From assembly GCA_035627835.1 (NCBI GenBank), contig DASPKX010000067.1:1-64000 (forward strand): 64,000 nt of DNA, in the 5' to 3' direction. The notes under the pieces are model-generated. The model was not told the DNA's origin and made no database searches. It saw only the letters and a program-made list of their open reading frames with translations. The stretch's first letter is position 1. Each line of letters opens with the position of its first letter. Both the position numbers and the translations under genes were made by a program. Shown piece after piece: positions 1 through 9,000 of this stretch. The DNA is from DASPKX01 sp035627835 (lineage in GTDB: Bacteria > Verrucomicrobiota > Verrucomicrobiia > Limisphaerales > SXQI01).

Positions 1-567
1 CACGGTGCAGTTGCCGATCACTCGCTCGAGACTTCCAGGGCAGTTGCAGATGTCGGGCGCGCCAAAGGGATCGAGGCTGGTGTGGCCGAAGTGCCCCGCG
101 CGACCGATGCGGCCGCAGAGCATGCGGCCATTGACGATGGCCGCCCCTCCGACGCCGGTGCCGAGGGTGAGCATAATGACGCTGTCGTAGCCTTTGGCGG
201 CGCCAGCCCAGGATTCGCCTAACAGAGCTGCGTGTGCGTCGTTGCAGACCGGAACAGGCTTGGGAGGTTTTAAAAAATCGGTGAAGTCGAAGCCTTCAAT
301 GCCGTCCAACCGCCCAGGCATGTGAGCAATGGATCTGCCGTTTCGGCCCGCCAAACCGGGCGCAGAAAGCCCCACGCCAGCGGGCAAACCGAACTCTTTC
401 ACCCAGCGTTGATAAACCTCGCGAATTTTGACGGACCAGTCGAGGCGGGTGTCTGGATCGTGATCAGCCTGCCGCTGGGAAAGGACGTTGCCTCCCTCGG
501 TGACCACCACGCTTTTGACGCTGGACCCGCCAAGATCAATGCCGAAGTAAACCCCGTTCGCATTCAC
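1..567 (-). CDS. ROK-family sugar kinase / glucokinase-like (3' end outside window)
   Basis: Reading the minus strand from a GTG at 567 gives an open frame of 189 codons to the window edge. It begins with the sugar-kinase phosphate loop FGIDLGGSSVKSVVV and contains the ROK signature region TLGTGVGGAAIVNG. These mark the actin-like ATPase fold that phosphorylates hexoses or N-acetyl-hexosamines in the cytosol. A Cys-rich element, DICNCPGSLE, resembles the ROK zinc motif CxCGxxGCxE but is degenerate after the first two Cys. The start is uncertain: the frame is open further upstream, no ATG lies nearby and no strong Shine-Dalgarno sequence is visible. It is the last visible gene of a minus-strand run with the M48 protease and the PQQ protein. 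The substrate cannot be told from sequence. The family call is firm. Confidence 0.85.
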   Translation of the reverse strand, partial: MNANGVYFGIDLGGSSVKSVVVTEGGNVLSQRQADHDPDTRLDWSVKIREVYQRWVKEFGLPAGVGLSAPGLAGRNGRSIAHMPGRLDGIEGFDFTDFLKPPKPVPVCNDAHAALLGESWAGAAKGYDSVIMLTLGTGVGGAAIVNGRMLCGRIGRAGHFGHTSLDPFGAPDICNCPGSLERVIGNCTV

Positions 568-643
568 GGAACGGGATGCTCGGGCAAAGGGGGCGGTTTG
601 GGAAGTGGCGCCTGCACTGATTTTCGGCGCAGGCAGGGGTGGG

Positions 644-1723
644 TCAGAGAGGCTGGAAATTGTGCGGCTCTGGAACTTGCTTCCACCGGCTCTCAAGCCG
701 CTCGATGCGCTCCGCCGTCGGGGGATGTGTGCTCAATAGACTCATGGCGCCGGCGGCGCCGATGGCCTGCCTTTTCTTCTCCTCCTCAAGCAAACGCTTG
801 AAGAAAGAGGTCAGACCGCGTGGGTCGATGCGGGCGGCCAGTAAAAATTCCCAACCTTTGTCATCCGCCTCACGCTCGAAGTCGCGCGAGAACTTCTGCT
901 GAAGCAGGGTCGAAGAGGAATCACTGATGAGCTTCACGATGCCTTCGGTGTCGCCGAGCAGGGCTTGGATGAGCAGGAACATCCCGGCAGACTCAACAAT
1001 TTTGCGCATGCTGTGCCGCTCGGTGACATGGGCGATTTCATGCGCGAGCACGCCGGCGATTTCCTCCTTCGTCGAGGCGGCGTCCAGCAGGCCAGTGTGG
1101 ATCACCACATGCCCGCCGGGGATGGCAAAAGCGTTGATGTTCGTGTCTTGCACGACGTAAAAGCGGAAGCTGTAGCCCTCAGCGCCGGCAGCTGGGATAA
1201 GACGGTTCGTGATGGTGGTGAGTTTGCTTAGGCGGTCAGCGTCGGTCACGAAAGGCTGGCGTGATTCCACGGAACGTATGACCTGATCCCCGAGCTTTTG
1301 CTCCCACTCGAGTGGAATCTTGTCCGTGGCCCAGCGCACGATGGCATCCTTCGAAAGGAAGAGCGCCACGATCAGCGCGAGGAAAAACAGAACGATTGCG
1401 CCGAAGAAGTAGGCGACCGCTGGGATGCGCTTCTGCCGCTTTAGGAAACGCTCTATATGTGGTTTGTGCTGAGGGCTGGCAAAAAATGGGTGGTCGAGAG
1501 CGCGCGGATCGGAAGTGTGGATGCTCACGCCCGGATGCGCCGGGTTCTCGAAATAAATTTGCGCGTCGTTGTGGCCGCCGAAGCGCAAGGCAACGCCTTC
1601 CAACGGCAGCTCGAGCGCTTGCCCGGTGTCCGCCTGGAAGCGGAGTGTTCTCTCGCTGAACAGGAGAGTTCCGGGTCGAAGTTGTCCTTCGATGAAGCAA
1701 TTACCGCGCAAGGTGTCGCTCAT
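644..1723 (-). CDS. M48-family membrane metalloprotease
   Basis: The 359-aa protein is a zinc endopeptidase of family M48 (HtpX/Oma1/BepA group). An N-terminal domain of about 100 residues has no recognised function. One hydrophobic segment follows (AVAYFFGAIVLFFLALIVAL, about residues 105-125), then the peptidase domain. HEIAH with ligands H228 and H232 and catalytic E229 is intact, and DFEREAD downstream supplies the third ligand. A longer frame begins at 1762, but the ATG at 1723 is better: it overlaps the stop of the upstream PQQ gene as ATGA, a typical translational-coupling arrangement. The likely role is envelope protein quality control, fitting its coupling to a BamB-like propeller. 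That role is inferred; the peptidase assignment is not in doubt. Confidence 0.93.
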   Translation of the reverse strand: MSDTLRGNCFIEGQLRPGTLLFSERTLRFQADTGQALELPLEGVALRFGGHNDAQIYFENPAHPGVSIHTSDPRALDHPFFASPQHKPHIERFLKRQKRIPAVAYFFGAIVLFFLALIVALFLSKDAIVRWATDKIPLEWEQKLGDQVIRSVESRQPFVTDADRLSKLTTITNRLIPAAGAEGYSFRFYVVQDTNINAFAIPGGHVVIHTGLLDAASTKEEIAGVLAHEIAHVTERHSMRKIVESAGMFLLIQALLGDTEGIVKLISDSSSTLLQQKFSRDFEREADDKGWEFLLAARIDPRGLTSFFKRLLEEEKKRQAIGAAGAMSLLSTHPPTAERIERLESRWKQVPEPHNFQPL

Positions 1724-2985
1724 GGCCGCTGGGTCTTTTCCTCCGGGCGAAGGTCTAAGCAAACCAACTTCTGCTTGTCACGCGCAAAAAGGAGACCACT
1801 CGCCAAGGCTGCGTGGGCCCGGGTGTCGAAGCCCAAAACTTGGCCCATGGCCATTGGGCTAAATCTATCCCCCGAACCCGCAGCGATGACTAACTCGCCT
1901 TTTTCGCTCAAGATGACGAGGTTCTCCGCGGCGCGAATGATCGTTCCTGAACCAAAACCGGCGGCTCGCCAGCGCTCCTTTCCCGTGGGCCATTCAACGC
2001 AGACAAGATCAGCGCCTTGCTCCTGGCGGCCATCAAACCCGAACAACAAATTGCCAATCACCACCGGCGTGGAATAATGACTCGAAAGCTGCTCATCCGC
2101 CGCCCAGACCTTCTCAAAATTTCCCCCGGTGTAGTTGAGCAACACCGCTCCAGCGCCGTAACTCGCGGTCAGGAAAATCTGGTTGCCCTTCACCAGCGGC
2201 GTGGCCGCGGAGACGGAGGCATTCATGCTGGGCCGAAACCTAAATTGGGCTTCCACCTTGCCGATGTCGGGCAGAAGAACCAAAAGGCGTTCCCGGGTCA
2301 GCGCGAGCAAACGATGTGCCCCGTTGAGTTTGGCAATCACCGGTGACGCGTAGCTGGCTTCGTCGTCGCCGGCCTTCCAGAGCGTCGCGCCATCCGCGAC
2401 GTTTAGCGCAACAATGCTTGCGCCACTCTCACCGCCGACGGCGACGACCAATTTCTCGCCAATGACCAAGGGGGACGGGGCCCGTCCGAAAAAGCCTTTG
2501 CGAGAGCCGAATTTCTGCTTTACGTCCACCTGCCAGAGCTTTTTGCCGTCGGAGCTTTGCCATGCGGTGATCACACCGTCCGCGCCGTAGGTGAAGAGTT
2601 TCCCACCGGCAAGCACTGGGGTCGCCCTGGGGCCCTCGTCAAAGCCAAAGTCGTCGGTGTAAGTGGCGGGATAGCCGTTCTCCCAAATCTGTTTGCCGTT
2701 CTCGCGGGCAAATGCGGTGACGATTTCCTTCTCACTCTTGCGGTGGAAGAGAAAGACAGCATTGGAACTCACGACCGGACCCGCGAACCCCGCGCCCGCG
2801 GATGCAGACCAGAGTTGGACAGGGCCTTCCTTGGGGAAGTTCGTGGCGACTGAGCCAGCGGCAGCGCCGTCCCGGGCCGGGCCGAGGAACTGGGGCCAAT
2901 CACCCAGAGCCACTCGTTCGCAGGCGAACAGGCAGAGGGCCGCGAACCAAAACCACCTTAGCTGTTTCATCTCTCCTATCCTCAT
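1720..2985 (-). CDS. Secreted PQQ-like beta-propeller repeat protein (BamB-like)
   Basis: The 421-aa protein has a signal peptide (KQLRWFWFAALCLFACERVALG) followed by DWPQFLGPARDG. That opening is characteristic of the PQQ-like seven-bladed propeller proteins abundant in Planctomycetes and Verrucomicrobia. Repeats of the type GKQIWE, GKKLWQVD and GATLWKAG (blade motif A-x-D/G-G-x-x-x-W) recur through the chain. Three in-frame ATGs exist at 3000, 2985 and 2970. The one at 2985 is preferred because a GGAGG sits 7 nt upstream. These propellers act as scaffolds in the periplasm; an enzymatic PQQ role is unlikely, since dehydrogenase catalytic features are not seen. It is the first gene of the minus-strand run and is divergent from the membrane protein at 3051. 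Confidence 0.88.
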   Translation of the reverse strand: MRIGEMKQLRWFWFAALCLFACERVALGDWPQFLGPARDGAAAGSVATNFPKEGPVQLWSASAGAGFAGPVVSSNAVFLFHRKSEKEIVTAFARENGKQIWENGYPATYTDDFGFDEGPRATPVLAGGKLFTYGADGVITAWQSSDGKKLWQVDVKQKFGSRKGFFGRAPSPLVIGEKLVVAVGGESGASIVALNVADGATLWKAGDDEASYASPVIAKLNGAHRLLALTRERLLVLLPDIGKVEAQFRFRPSMNASVSAATPLVKGNQIFLTASYGAGAVLLNYTGGNFEKVWAADEQLSSHYSTPVVIGNLLFGFDGRQEQGADLVCVEWPTGKERWRAAGFGSGTIIRAAENLVILSEKGELVIAAGSGDRFSPMAMGQVLGFDTRAHAALASGLLFARDKQKLVCLDLRPEEKTQRP

Positions 2986-3050
2986 CCGTGAGCCTCCCAC
3001 TTGCGCTGACCTTTTTTTATGCTTTTATAGCAGACCTTTTGCAAACACGG

Positions 3051-3749
3051 ATGAAATTGATGGCCCCGGAAATGTTCCCGTTGCGCCTGGCGATCTACGC
3101 GGGCAGCGTGGGCCTGGTTTTTGAAACTATTCTCGGAATGGTCAAAGCTCGGGGTTGGGAGTTTGTGGCCCTGGAGCATGGTTACATCGAGAGCTGCCAA
3201 ACCACGCTGATTGCGCTGACCTCCGCGCTGCTGATCCACCTGGCGCGGGTGTCGAAAGCCCTGCGCCCGATCTTTGCTGTGCTAGCCTTTTTGTCGGCCG
3301 CAGCGGTCTTCCGCGAGTTCAACAACACTGAATGGTATCAGGCGATGCTGCCGCCGACGGTGAAATGCATCATTGGGGCAGCGCTTGTGGCGGGGCTGAT
3401 CTACAGGGTGCGAGAGGGTTTTTTTGCCTCGCTGAATCGGTTCCTTCGGCAACCCGCGGCGTTTCTGTTCGTGTTTGGCTTTATGGTGGTCACGGTCTGG
3501 GCGCAAACCTTGGCGCGCAAAGAGCTGTTTCCGTTCCGCCAGGATCGATTGCTCGAGGAAGCCCTTGAGCTGGCCGGTTACACGCTGATTTTGTGCGGCA
3601 TCGTGGAAGCGCAGATAGCGCATTGGCTTGAGAGCAAGCGCTCGGCTCTCGCTGGTTATGGACGCAACACCCCTGAGCTGGCGTCAGCCCGGCAGGGGCC
3701 GGAACATTCCAGCGAGCGTGGCGAGACCTTAGCCGACAGCTCACGGTAA
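3051..3749 (+). CDS. Polytopic membrane protein of unknown function
   Basis: The 232-aa protein has about six hydrophobic segments, for example LAIYAGSVGLVFETILGMV, TTLIALTSALLIHLA, IFAVLAFLSAAAVF, CIIGAALVAGLIY and AFLFVFGFMVVTVWAQTLA. These are separated by charged loops, and the C-terminal tail is hydrophilic. I do not recognise the family. The start is uncertain. ATG 3051 is used, but an in-frame GTG at 2988 would add a further hydrophobic stretch (LPLALTFFYAFIADLL), and neither has a good ribosome-binding site. It lies divergently from the PQQ/M48 operon and 60 nt upstream of the dehydratase, with which it may be co-transcribed. Confidence 0.7.
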   Translation: MKLMAPEMFPLRLAIYAGSVGLVFETILGMVKARGWEFVALEHGYIESCQTTLIALTSALLIHLARVSKALRPIFAVLAFLSAAAVFREFNNTEWYQAMLPPTVKCIIGAALVAGLIYRVREGFFASLNRFLRQPAAFLFVFGFMVVTVWAQTLARKELFPFRQDRLLEEALELAGYTLILCGIVEAQIAHWLESKRSALAGYGRNTPELASARQGPEHSSERGETLADSSR

Positions 3750-3809
3750 GCTCCAAGCGGGAAACATTCCGATTGTGTTTTGCCCGGACGCATCTGAAAT
3801 TCAGTTCGC

Positions 3810-5774
3810 ATGGCGACTGACCTGTTAGAGAGCCCCTCCTCGATTTACGAAATCCGCACCAAAGGGGCGGGCCCGGCGGGCTCTCTTCCGTTGACAGAAG
3901 AGATGCTCCTGGAACGCCCGAGCGGGGATCTGTTTGGTTGGACGCAGAACGCAGGGATGGGGTGGAACCCCGCTGAGCTTGGGCGGAAACAGTTCCTGAT
4001 TCTCAGCACTCAAGGCGGATTGCGCGCACCGAATGGCGAGCCGATTGCCTTGGGGTATCACACAGGGCATTGGGAAATTGGTTTGCTGGTGCAAGCGGCC
4101 GCGCAGGAATTGCGCGCGCGCAAAACGATTCCTTTTGCGGCGTATGTGTCTGACCCGTGCGATGGCCGAACACAGGGCACAACCGGCATGTTCGACAGCC
4201 TTCCGTATCGCAATGACGCCGCCATAGTTTTTCGCCGTCTCATTCGCTCGCTCCCGACACGCTTCGGGGTGATGGGCGTTGCCACCTGCGACAAGGGAAT
4301 GCCCGCAATGATGCTGGCGCTGGCAGGCATGAAGGATCTGCCAGGAATCATCGTGCCCGGAGGCGTGACCCTTCCGCCGACCAACGGTGAAGATGCCGGA
4401 AAGGTTCAAACGCTCGGCGCGCGTTTTTCGCATGGGATGGTGTCGCTGCAGGAAGCGGCGGACCTTGGTTGCCGGGCTTGCGGTTCGCCGGGCGGGGGCT
4501 GCCAATTCCTCGGCACAGCTGCCACATCCCAAGTCGTGGCAGAAGCCCTCGGCATGTGCCTGCCGCACTCAGCGTTGGCGCCGTCCGGTGAGCCGGTCTG
4601 GCTGGATCTCGCCGTGCGTTCCGCGCGGGCTCTCCTCAACCTCGAAGCCAAGAAACTGCCGCTTCGTGAGATCCTGACGCAAGACAGCATCCACAACGCC
4701 ATGGCTGTTCACGCGGCCTTCGGCGGGTCGACCAACTTGCTGCTGCACATTCCGGCGATTGCGTTCGAAGCCGGTTTGCGCCGTCCGACAGTGGACGATT
4801 GGATTGCGGTGAATTGCCAGGTGCCTCGGCTGGTTGACGTTCTGCCGAACGGGCCGACGCATCACCCCACAGTGAGGGCTTATCTTGCGGGAGGTGTGCC
4901 AGAAGTGATGCTGCACCTGCGTGACCTGGGGATTCTGCGCGGGCACGCTCTGACCGCAGCGGGGATCACCTGGAACGAAGCGCTGGATTGGTGGGCGAAG
5001 TCCGAACGCAGGGCGAAGTTCCGCGCGTTGTTGAAGGAGCGCGATGGCGTGGATGCGGATAATGTGATCATGTCCCCAGAGCGTGCGCGGGCGAAAGGGC
5101 TGACCAGCACAGTGACTTTCCCTAAGGGCAACATTGCTCCGGAAGGCGCTGTTATCAAAAGCACGGCCATTGACCCAAGCGTGGTTGATGCGGATGGCGT
5201 TTACCGCAAAGAAGGCCCGGCGCGGGTTTTCACGAGCGAGCGTGAAGCCATGAAGGCGATCAAGCACGGGCGCATTCAAGCTGGCGACATCCTCGTCTTA
5301 ATCGGCTGCGGCCCGATCGGGACGGGCATGGAGGAGACGTATCAACTTACCTCAGCGCTGAAGCATCTCCCCTTCGGCAAACATGTGGCGCTTGTTACAG
5401 ACGCGCGCTTCTCAGGCGTCTCGACGGGGGCATGCATTGGCCATGTCGGGCCGGAAGCGCTCGCTGGAGGGCCGATTGGCAAACTGCGCGATGGGGACAT
5501 CCTGCGGATTGCGATTGATCGGAATCAACTCGAAGGGTCGGTCAATTTTATTGGAGAAGGAGCCATTCGGTTTTCACCTGCGGAAGGCGCAGCGATCCTG
5601 GCAGCCCGGCCCATTCGCCCTGACTTGGCCGCAAATCCCGCCCTCCCCGAAGACACACGGTTGTGGGCTGCCCTTCAACGAGTCGGAGGGGGCGCCTGGG
5701 GCGGGTGCGTCTATGACGTGAACGCGATTATAAACGCCCTGGAGCACGGCACACGCGAAGTGGTTTCCGCTTAG
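3810..5774 (+). CDS. yjhG: D-xylonate dehydratase-type IlvD/Edd family protein (YjhG/YagF group)
   Basis: The 654-aa protein matches the length and sequence character of E. coli YjhG (about 655 aa) over its whole length as I recall it: RPSGDLFG, DPCDGRTQGTTGMFDS, RLIRSLP, GGGCQFLGTA, HAAFGGSTNLLLHIPAIA, NIAPEGSVIKSTAID-like and TDARFSGVSTGACIGHVGPEA. The family dehydrates sugar acids (D-xylonate to 2-dehydro-3-deoxy-D-pentonate) with an iron-sulfur cluster. Candidate cluster cysteines lie in DPCDG, TCDKG and GGGCQF. No xylose dehydrogenase, xylonolactonase or KDP aldolase is in the window, so a xylonate role rests on homology, and other pentonates or hexonates remain possible. It is followed by two terminators, so transcription ends here. 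Confidence 0.93.
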   Translation: MATDLLESPSSIYEIRTKGAGPAGSLPLTEEMLLERPSGDLFGWTQNAGMGWNPAELGRKQFLILSTQGGLRAPNGEPIALGYHTGHWEIGLLVQAAAQELRARKTIPFAAYVSDPCDGRTQGTTGMFDSLPYRNDAAIVFRRLIRSLPTRFGVMGVATCDKGMPAMMLALAGMKDLPGIIVPGGVTLPPTNGEDAGKVQTLGARFSHGMVSLQEAADLGCRACGSPGGGCQFLGTAATSQVVAEALGMCLPHSALAPSGEPVWLDLAVRSARALLNLEAKKLPLREILTQDSIHNAMAVHAAFGGSTNLLLHIPAIAFEAGLRRPTVDDWIAVNCQVPRLVDVLPNGPTHHPTVRAYLAGGVPEVMLHLRDLGILRGHALTAAGITWNEALDWWAKSERRAKFRALLKERDGVDADNVIMSPERARAKGLTSTVTFPKGNIAPEGAVIKSTAIDPSVVDADGVYRKEGPARVFTSEREAMKAIKHGRIQAGDILVLIGCGPIGTGMEETYQLTSALKHLPFGKHVALVTDARFSGVSTGACIGHVGPEALAGGPIGKLRDGDILRIAIDRNQLEGSVNFIGEGAIRFSPAEGAAILAARPIRPDLAANPALPEDTRLWAALQRVGGGAWGGCVYDVNAIINALEHGTREVVSA

Positions 5775-5791
5775 GGGACCATTTAAATGCA

Positions 5792-5824
5792 CAGGCCCTG
5801 CATCGAACAGCGATGCAGGGCCTG
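5792..5824 (+). terminator. Strong hairpin terminator after the dehydratase
   Basis: A perfect 14-bp stem, CAGGCCCTGCATCG (5792-5805) and CGATGCAGGGCCTG (5811-5824), closes a 5-nt loop 17 nt past the stop codon. The following bases are only weakly T-rich (cggttt), so it may work together with the second hairpin at 5852. Confidence 0.7.
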
Positions 5825-5851
5825 CGGTTTCCCTCAACCAACTAACCAAAC

Positions 5852-5878
5852 AACCAAACTATGATCAGTTTGGTTTTT
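5852..5878 (+). terminator. Second hairpin with T-run
   Basis: AACCAAACT (5852-5860) pairs with AGTTTGGTT (5867-5875) over a 6-nt loop and runs directly into TTT, a standard rho-independent form. It is preceded by an AACCA-rich stretch (5836-5858). A 29-codon ORF (5861-5950) begins inside the loop, but nothing else supports it as a gene. The remaining gap to 6094 holds no recognisable gene. Confidence 0.6.
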
Positions 5879-6094
5879 AGCAGGGCGCATGCCAGTGGCT
5901 TTGGAGACTCCTTCGAAGCCATAAGGGCCACGGCACCACCGCTTTGGTAAAACATTCGTCCCATCCGGAGCGTCCAATCCTCAACTGTGCATTTGTATAA
6001 CCGCGAGAATTTCTCACCTTTGGAAGGAGCTTGCGCCCGCCGGGGAGCGATTGCGCTTCCACCCGCTCTCACGGCAGCGTTAATTTCACGCACC

Positions 6095-9000
6095 ATGCGT
6101 GAGTTTTTAGCCAGCGCGCTCGCCCGGACGCTTCTCTTCCTAGGGCTTTTTGGAGCCGCCACTGCGGTTGCCGATCCAGGGAGTGACCTCGTATCGACGA
6201 ACGCTGTGGCGGACGCCGAAAGCGCCTTGCGCAAGTTCGTCACCGCCCCCGGTTTGAAAGTGGAGCTGCACTCCAGCGAGCCGCTGCTGCAGAATCCGGT
6301 AAGTTTTCATTTTGACGAGCAGGGCCGCTGTTACGTCGTTGAAACCCACCGCCGCCGCACCTCCATTTTTGACATTCGTTCCTTCCCGGAATGGGTGGAT
6401 GCCGACTTTGCCTTCCGCAGCGTTGCTGACCGTTATCGGTTTGTCACAAACACGCTTCACATCGGGCAGACCAATTACGACGGGAAACTCCGCGGGGATC
6501 ACAACAAGGACGGGGTGAAAGACTGGCGTGATTTCGAAGTGGAATCCGAGCGTGTGCGAACATTGTTCGACACGAACAATGACGGCCGCGCGGATAGAGC
6601 CGTGACCCTTGCGGACGGATTTAACTCCGTTGTCTCTGGCGGAGCCGCAGGGGTTCTAGGCCATGGAAGCAACATCTGGTTCACCTGCATCCCCGATTTG
6701 TGGGTAATGACAGACCAAAACGGGGATGGCGTGGCGGATGAGCGGAAGCCCCTCTTAAGCGGGTTTGGGGTTCACATCGCTTTTCCCGGGCATGATTTGC
6801 ATGGGTTGCGAATCGGGCCTGATGGCCGCCTCTACTTCAGCATTGGAGATCGCGGATTGAACATCCGCACACCTGAAGGCGAGCAGATCGTTTACCCGGA
6901 TGCAGGGTGCATTATGCGCTGCAACCCAGACGGGACGGAGTTCGAGATCGTGGCCTTCGGCCTGCGCAATCCGCAGGAACTCGTCTTCGACAATTATGGC
7001 GACCTTTGGACGGGCGATAACAACGGTGATGGTGGTGACAAAGCCCGGTGGGTCTACGCTTTAGAGGGGAGCGATAGCGGCTGGATAATGGGATGGCAGC
7101 ACTTGCCCCGGATGGGCGCATGGAATTCGGAGGCGCTCTGGGAACTCGCGCCCACGAATACCGCGTCGTACATCCTTCCTCCTGTTGCGCATATTGGCCG
7201 GGGGCCTGCGGGGATTTCTTACTACCCTGGCACCGGGCTGCCAGCGCGCTATGCCAATCACTTTTTCATGGCTGATTTTCCCGGCGGCATTCGGTCCTTC
7301 GAGGTGGTCCGAAAAAACGGGTTCTTTGAAATCACTGACCTGCATGATTTCCTTTGGGGGCTCTCCCCGGTGGATTGCGATTTTGGGCCGCACCGAGGCC
7401 TTTATGTCGCTGATTGGGTGCAAGGTTGGGAGAAGACCGGCAAGGGCCGCATTTTCCGGGTGTATGATCCAAACGCTGGCATTGACGCGGAGGAAGTGCG
7501 CCGCCTCCTCGCTCAAGGATTCAACAGCAAACCTACTCGCGAGCTGCCGATCTACCTGGCGCATCCAGATCAGCGGGTTCGGCTTGCCGCGCAATTCGCC
7601 CTCGTGGATCGCGGCAGCGCCGTCACCAACATTTTAGCTCAAGTGCTGAAGCGAGAACCCAGCGAGCTGCCACGCTTCCACTCGATCTGGGCTCTTGGGC
7701 AAATTGGGCGCAAAGATGCTGCGGCATTGGACTTGATCAACGTCTTCGCTAGCGATCTGAATTCCGAAATACGCGCGCAAGCTGTTCGGGCATTAGGGGA
7801 ATTAGGACGCCGCACCACGTCGGGTTCCAGCGATATTCGCCAGCAGCTTGTGCTTGCCCTGCAAGACCCGGAGCCACGCGTGCGAATGTTCGCCATGCAA
7901 AGCCTGGGCCGGGTGGGAGCGAATGGCGCCAGTGAGGCAATCATCAGTTCGGTCGCTCGAAATGGCCACGAAAGCGTTTTGCTCAGGCATGCTGCCGCGC
8001 ATGCGCTCGCGCGATTGAAAAATGTGGAAGCTCTTTCCCAAGCCGCCCAGGCGGAAAGCAAAGAAGTTCGGCTGGTCGCGCTGCTCGCGTTGCGAAGGTT
8101 GGAATGGCCTGAGATCGCGGTGTTTCTCCATGATGAAGACCCGCAGATTGTCCTTGAAGCTGCGCGTGCCATCCATGACCTCAACATCACCAACGCCCTC
8201 CCACAACTCGCATCACTGCTCGGCAGCAGCGACCTCCATGAATTCGCTGTGCGGCGAGCTGTGAATGCCAACTATCGTTTGGGCCGACTGGAACATGCGC
8301 TCGCGATTTCAGAATTCGCCTCGAACACAAACCGATCCCCTGCCCTGCGGGCGGAGGCCATTGAATTGCTGGCCCAATGGGAGAAGCCCGCGCCGCGCGA
8401 TCAAATCGTTGGCTTGTGGCGGCCGCTTCCTTCCCGGGAGGGACGTCCCGCCACCATCGCCCTTCGGGATAAAGCAGCCCTTCTCTTGAACGAACCCGCG
8501 CCCGCCGTGCAGCTCGCCACGGTCAAGGCGACATCGTCGTTAAAGCTGGATTCTGCGACTCCCGCTCTTCGGGCTCTCGTCACGAATCGCGCTGCTTCGG
8601 ATGCGCTTCGCGTGGAGTCCTTAAAGGCGCTCGCTGCATTGAAAGACAAAAATCTCAGTGAAACCGCGCGGGCGGTCGCGACCGATCCAAGCAATGTGGT
8701 CCGCGCGGAAGCCGCGAAATGGCAAGGCGACACTGCCGCCGCCGATCCGTTAATGCGGGCTGCAGCGGCTTTGCAGAAGGGAGGCCTGAGCGAGCAACAA
8801 GAGGCGCTTAAGACCCTTGCCGCGCTCGGGAAAGCGAGCGCCGACTCCCTCCTGCTTCCGTGGGTGGAAAAGCTTCTCGCCGGGGATGTCCGAGCGGAAC
8901 TCCAGCTCGACGTGCTGGAGGCCGCACGCGCCCGCACGAATGCATCAAAACGCCTCGAACAAAAAGTCGCACAATACGATGCTAAGGCCGACAAGCGCGA

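Noticed and set aside
322..801. Plus-strand frame of 159 codons at the left end
   Set aside because: It is antisense to the ROK kinase and the M48 gene.
3825..4568. A 247-codon minus-strand open frame
   Set aside because: It is antisense to the well-supported dehydratase gene and reads as low-complexity Arg/His-rich protein.
5842..6243. A 133-codon minus-strand frame in the gap before the heme gene
   Set aside because: It overlaps the start of the PVC heme gene and the terminators, and has no known domain or ribosome-binding site.
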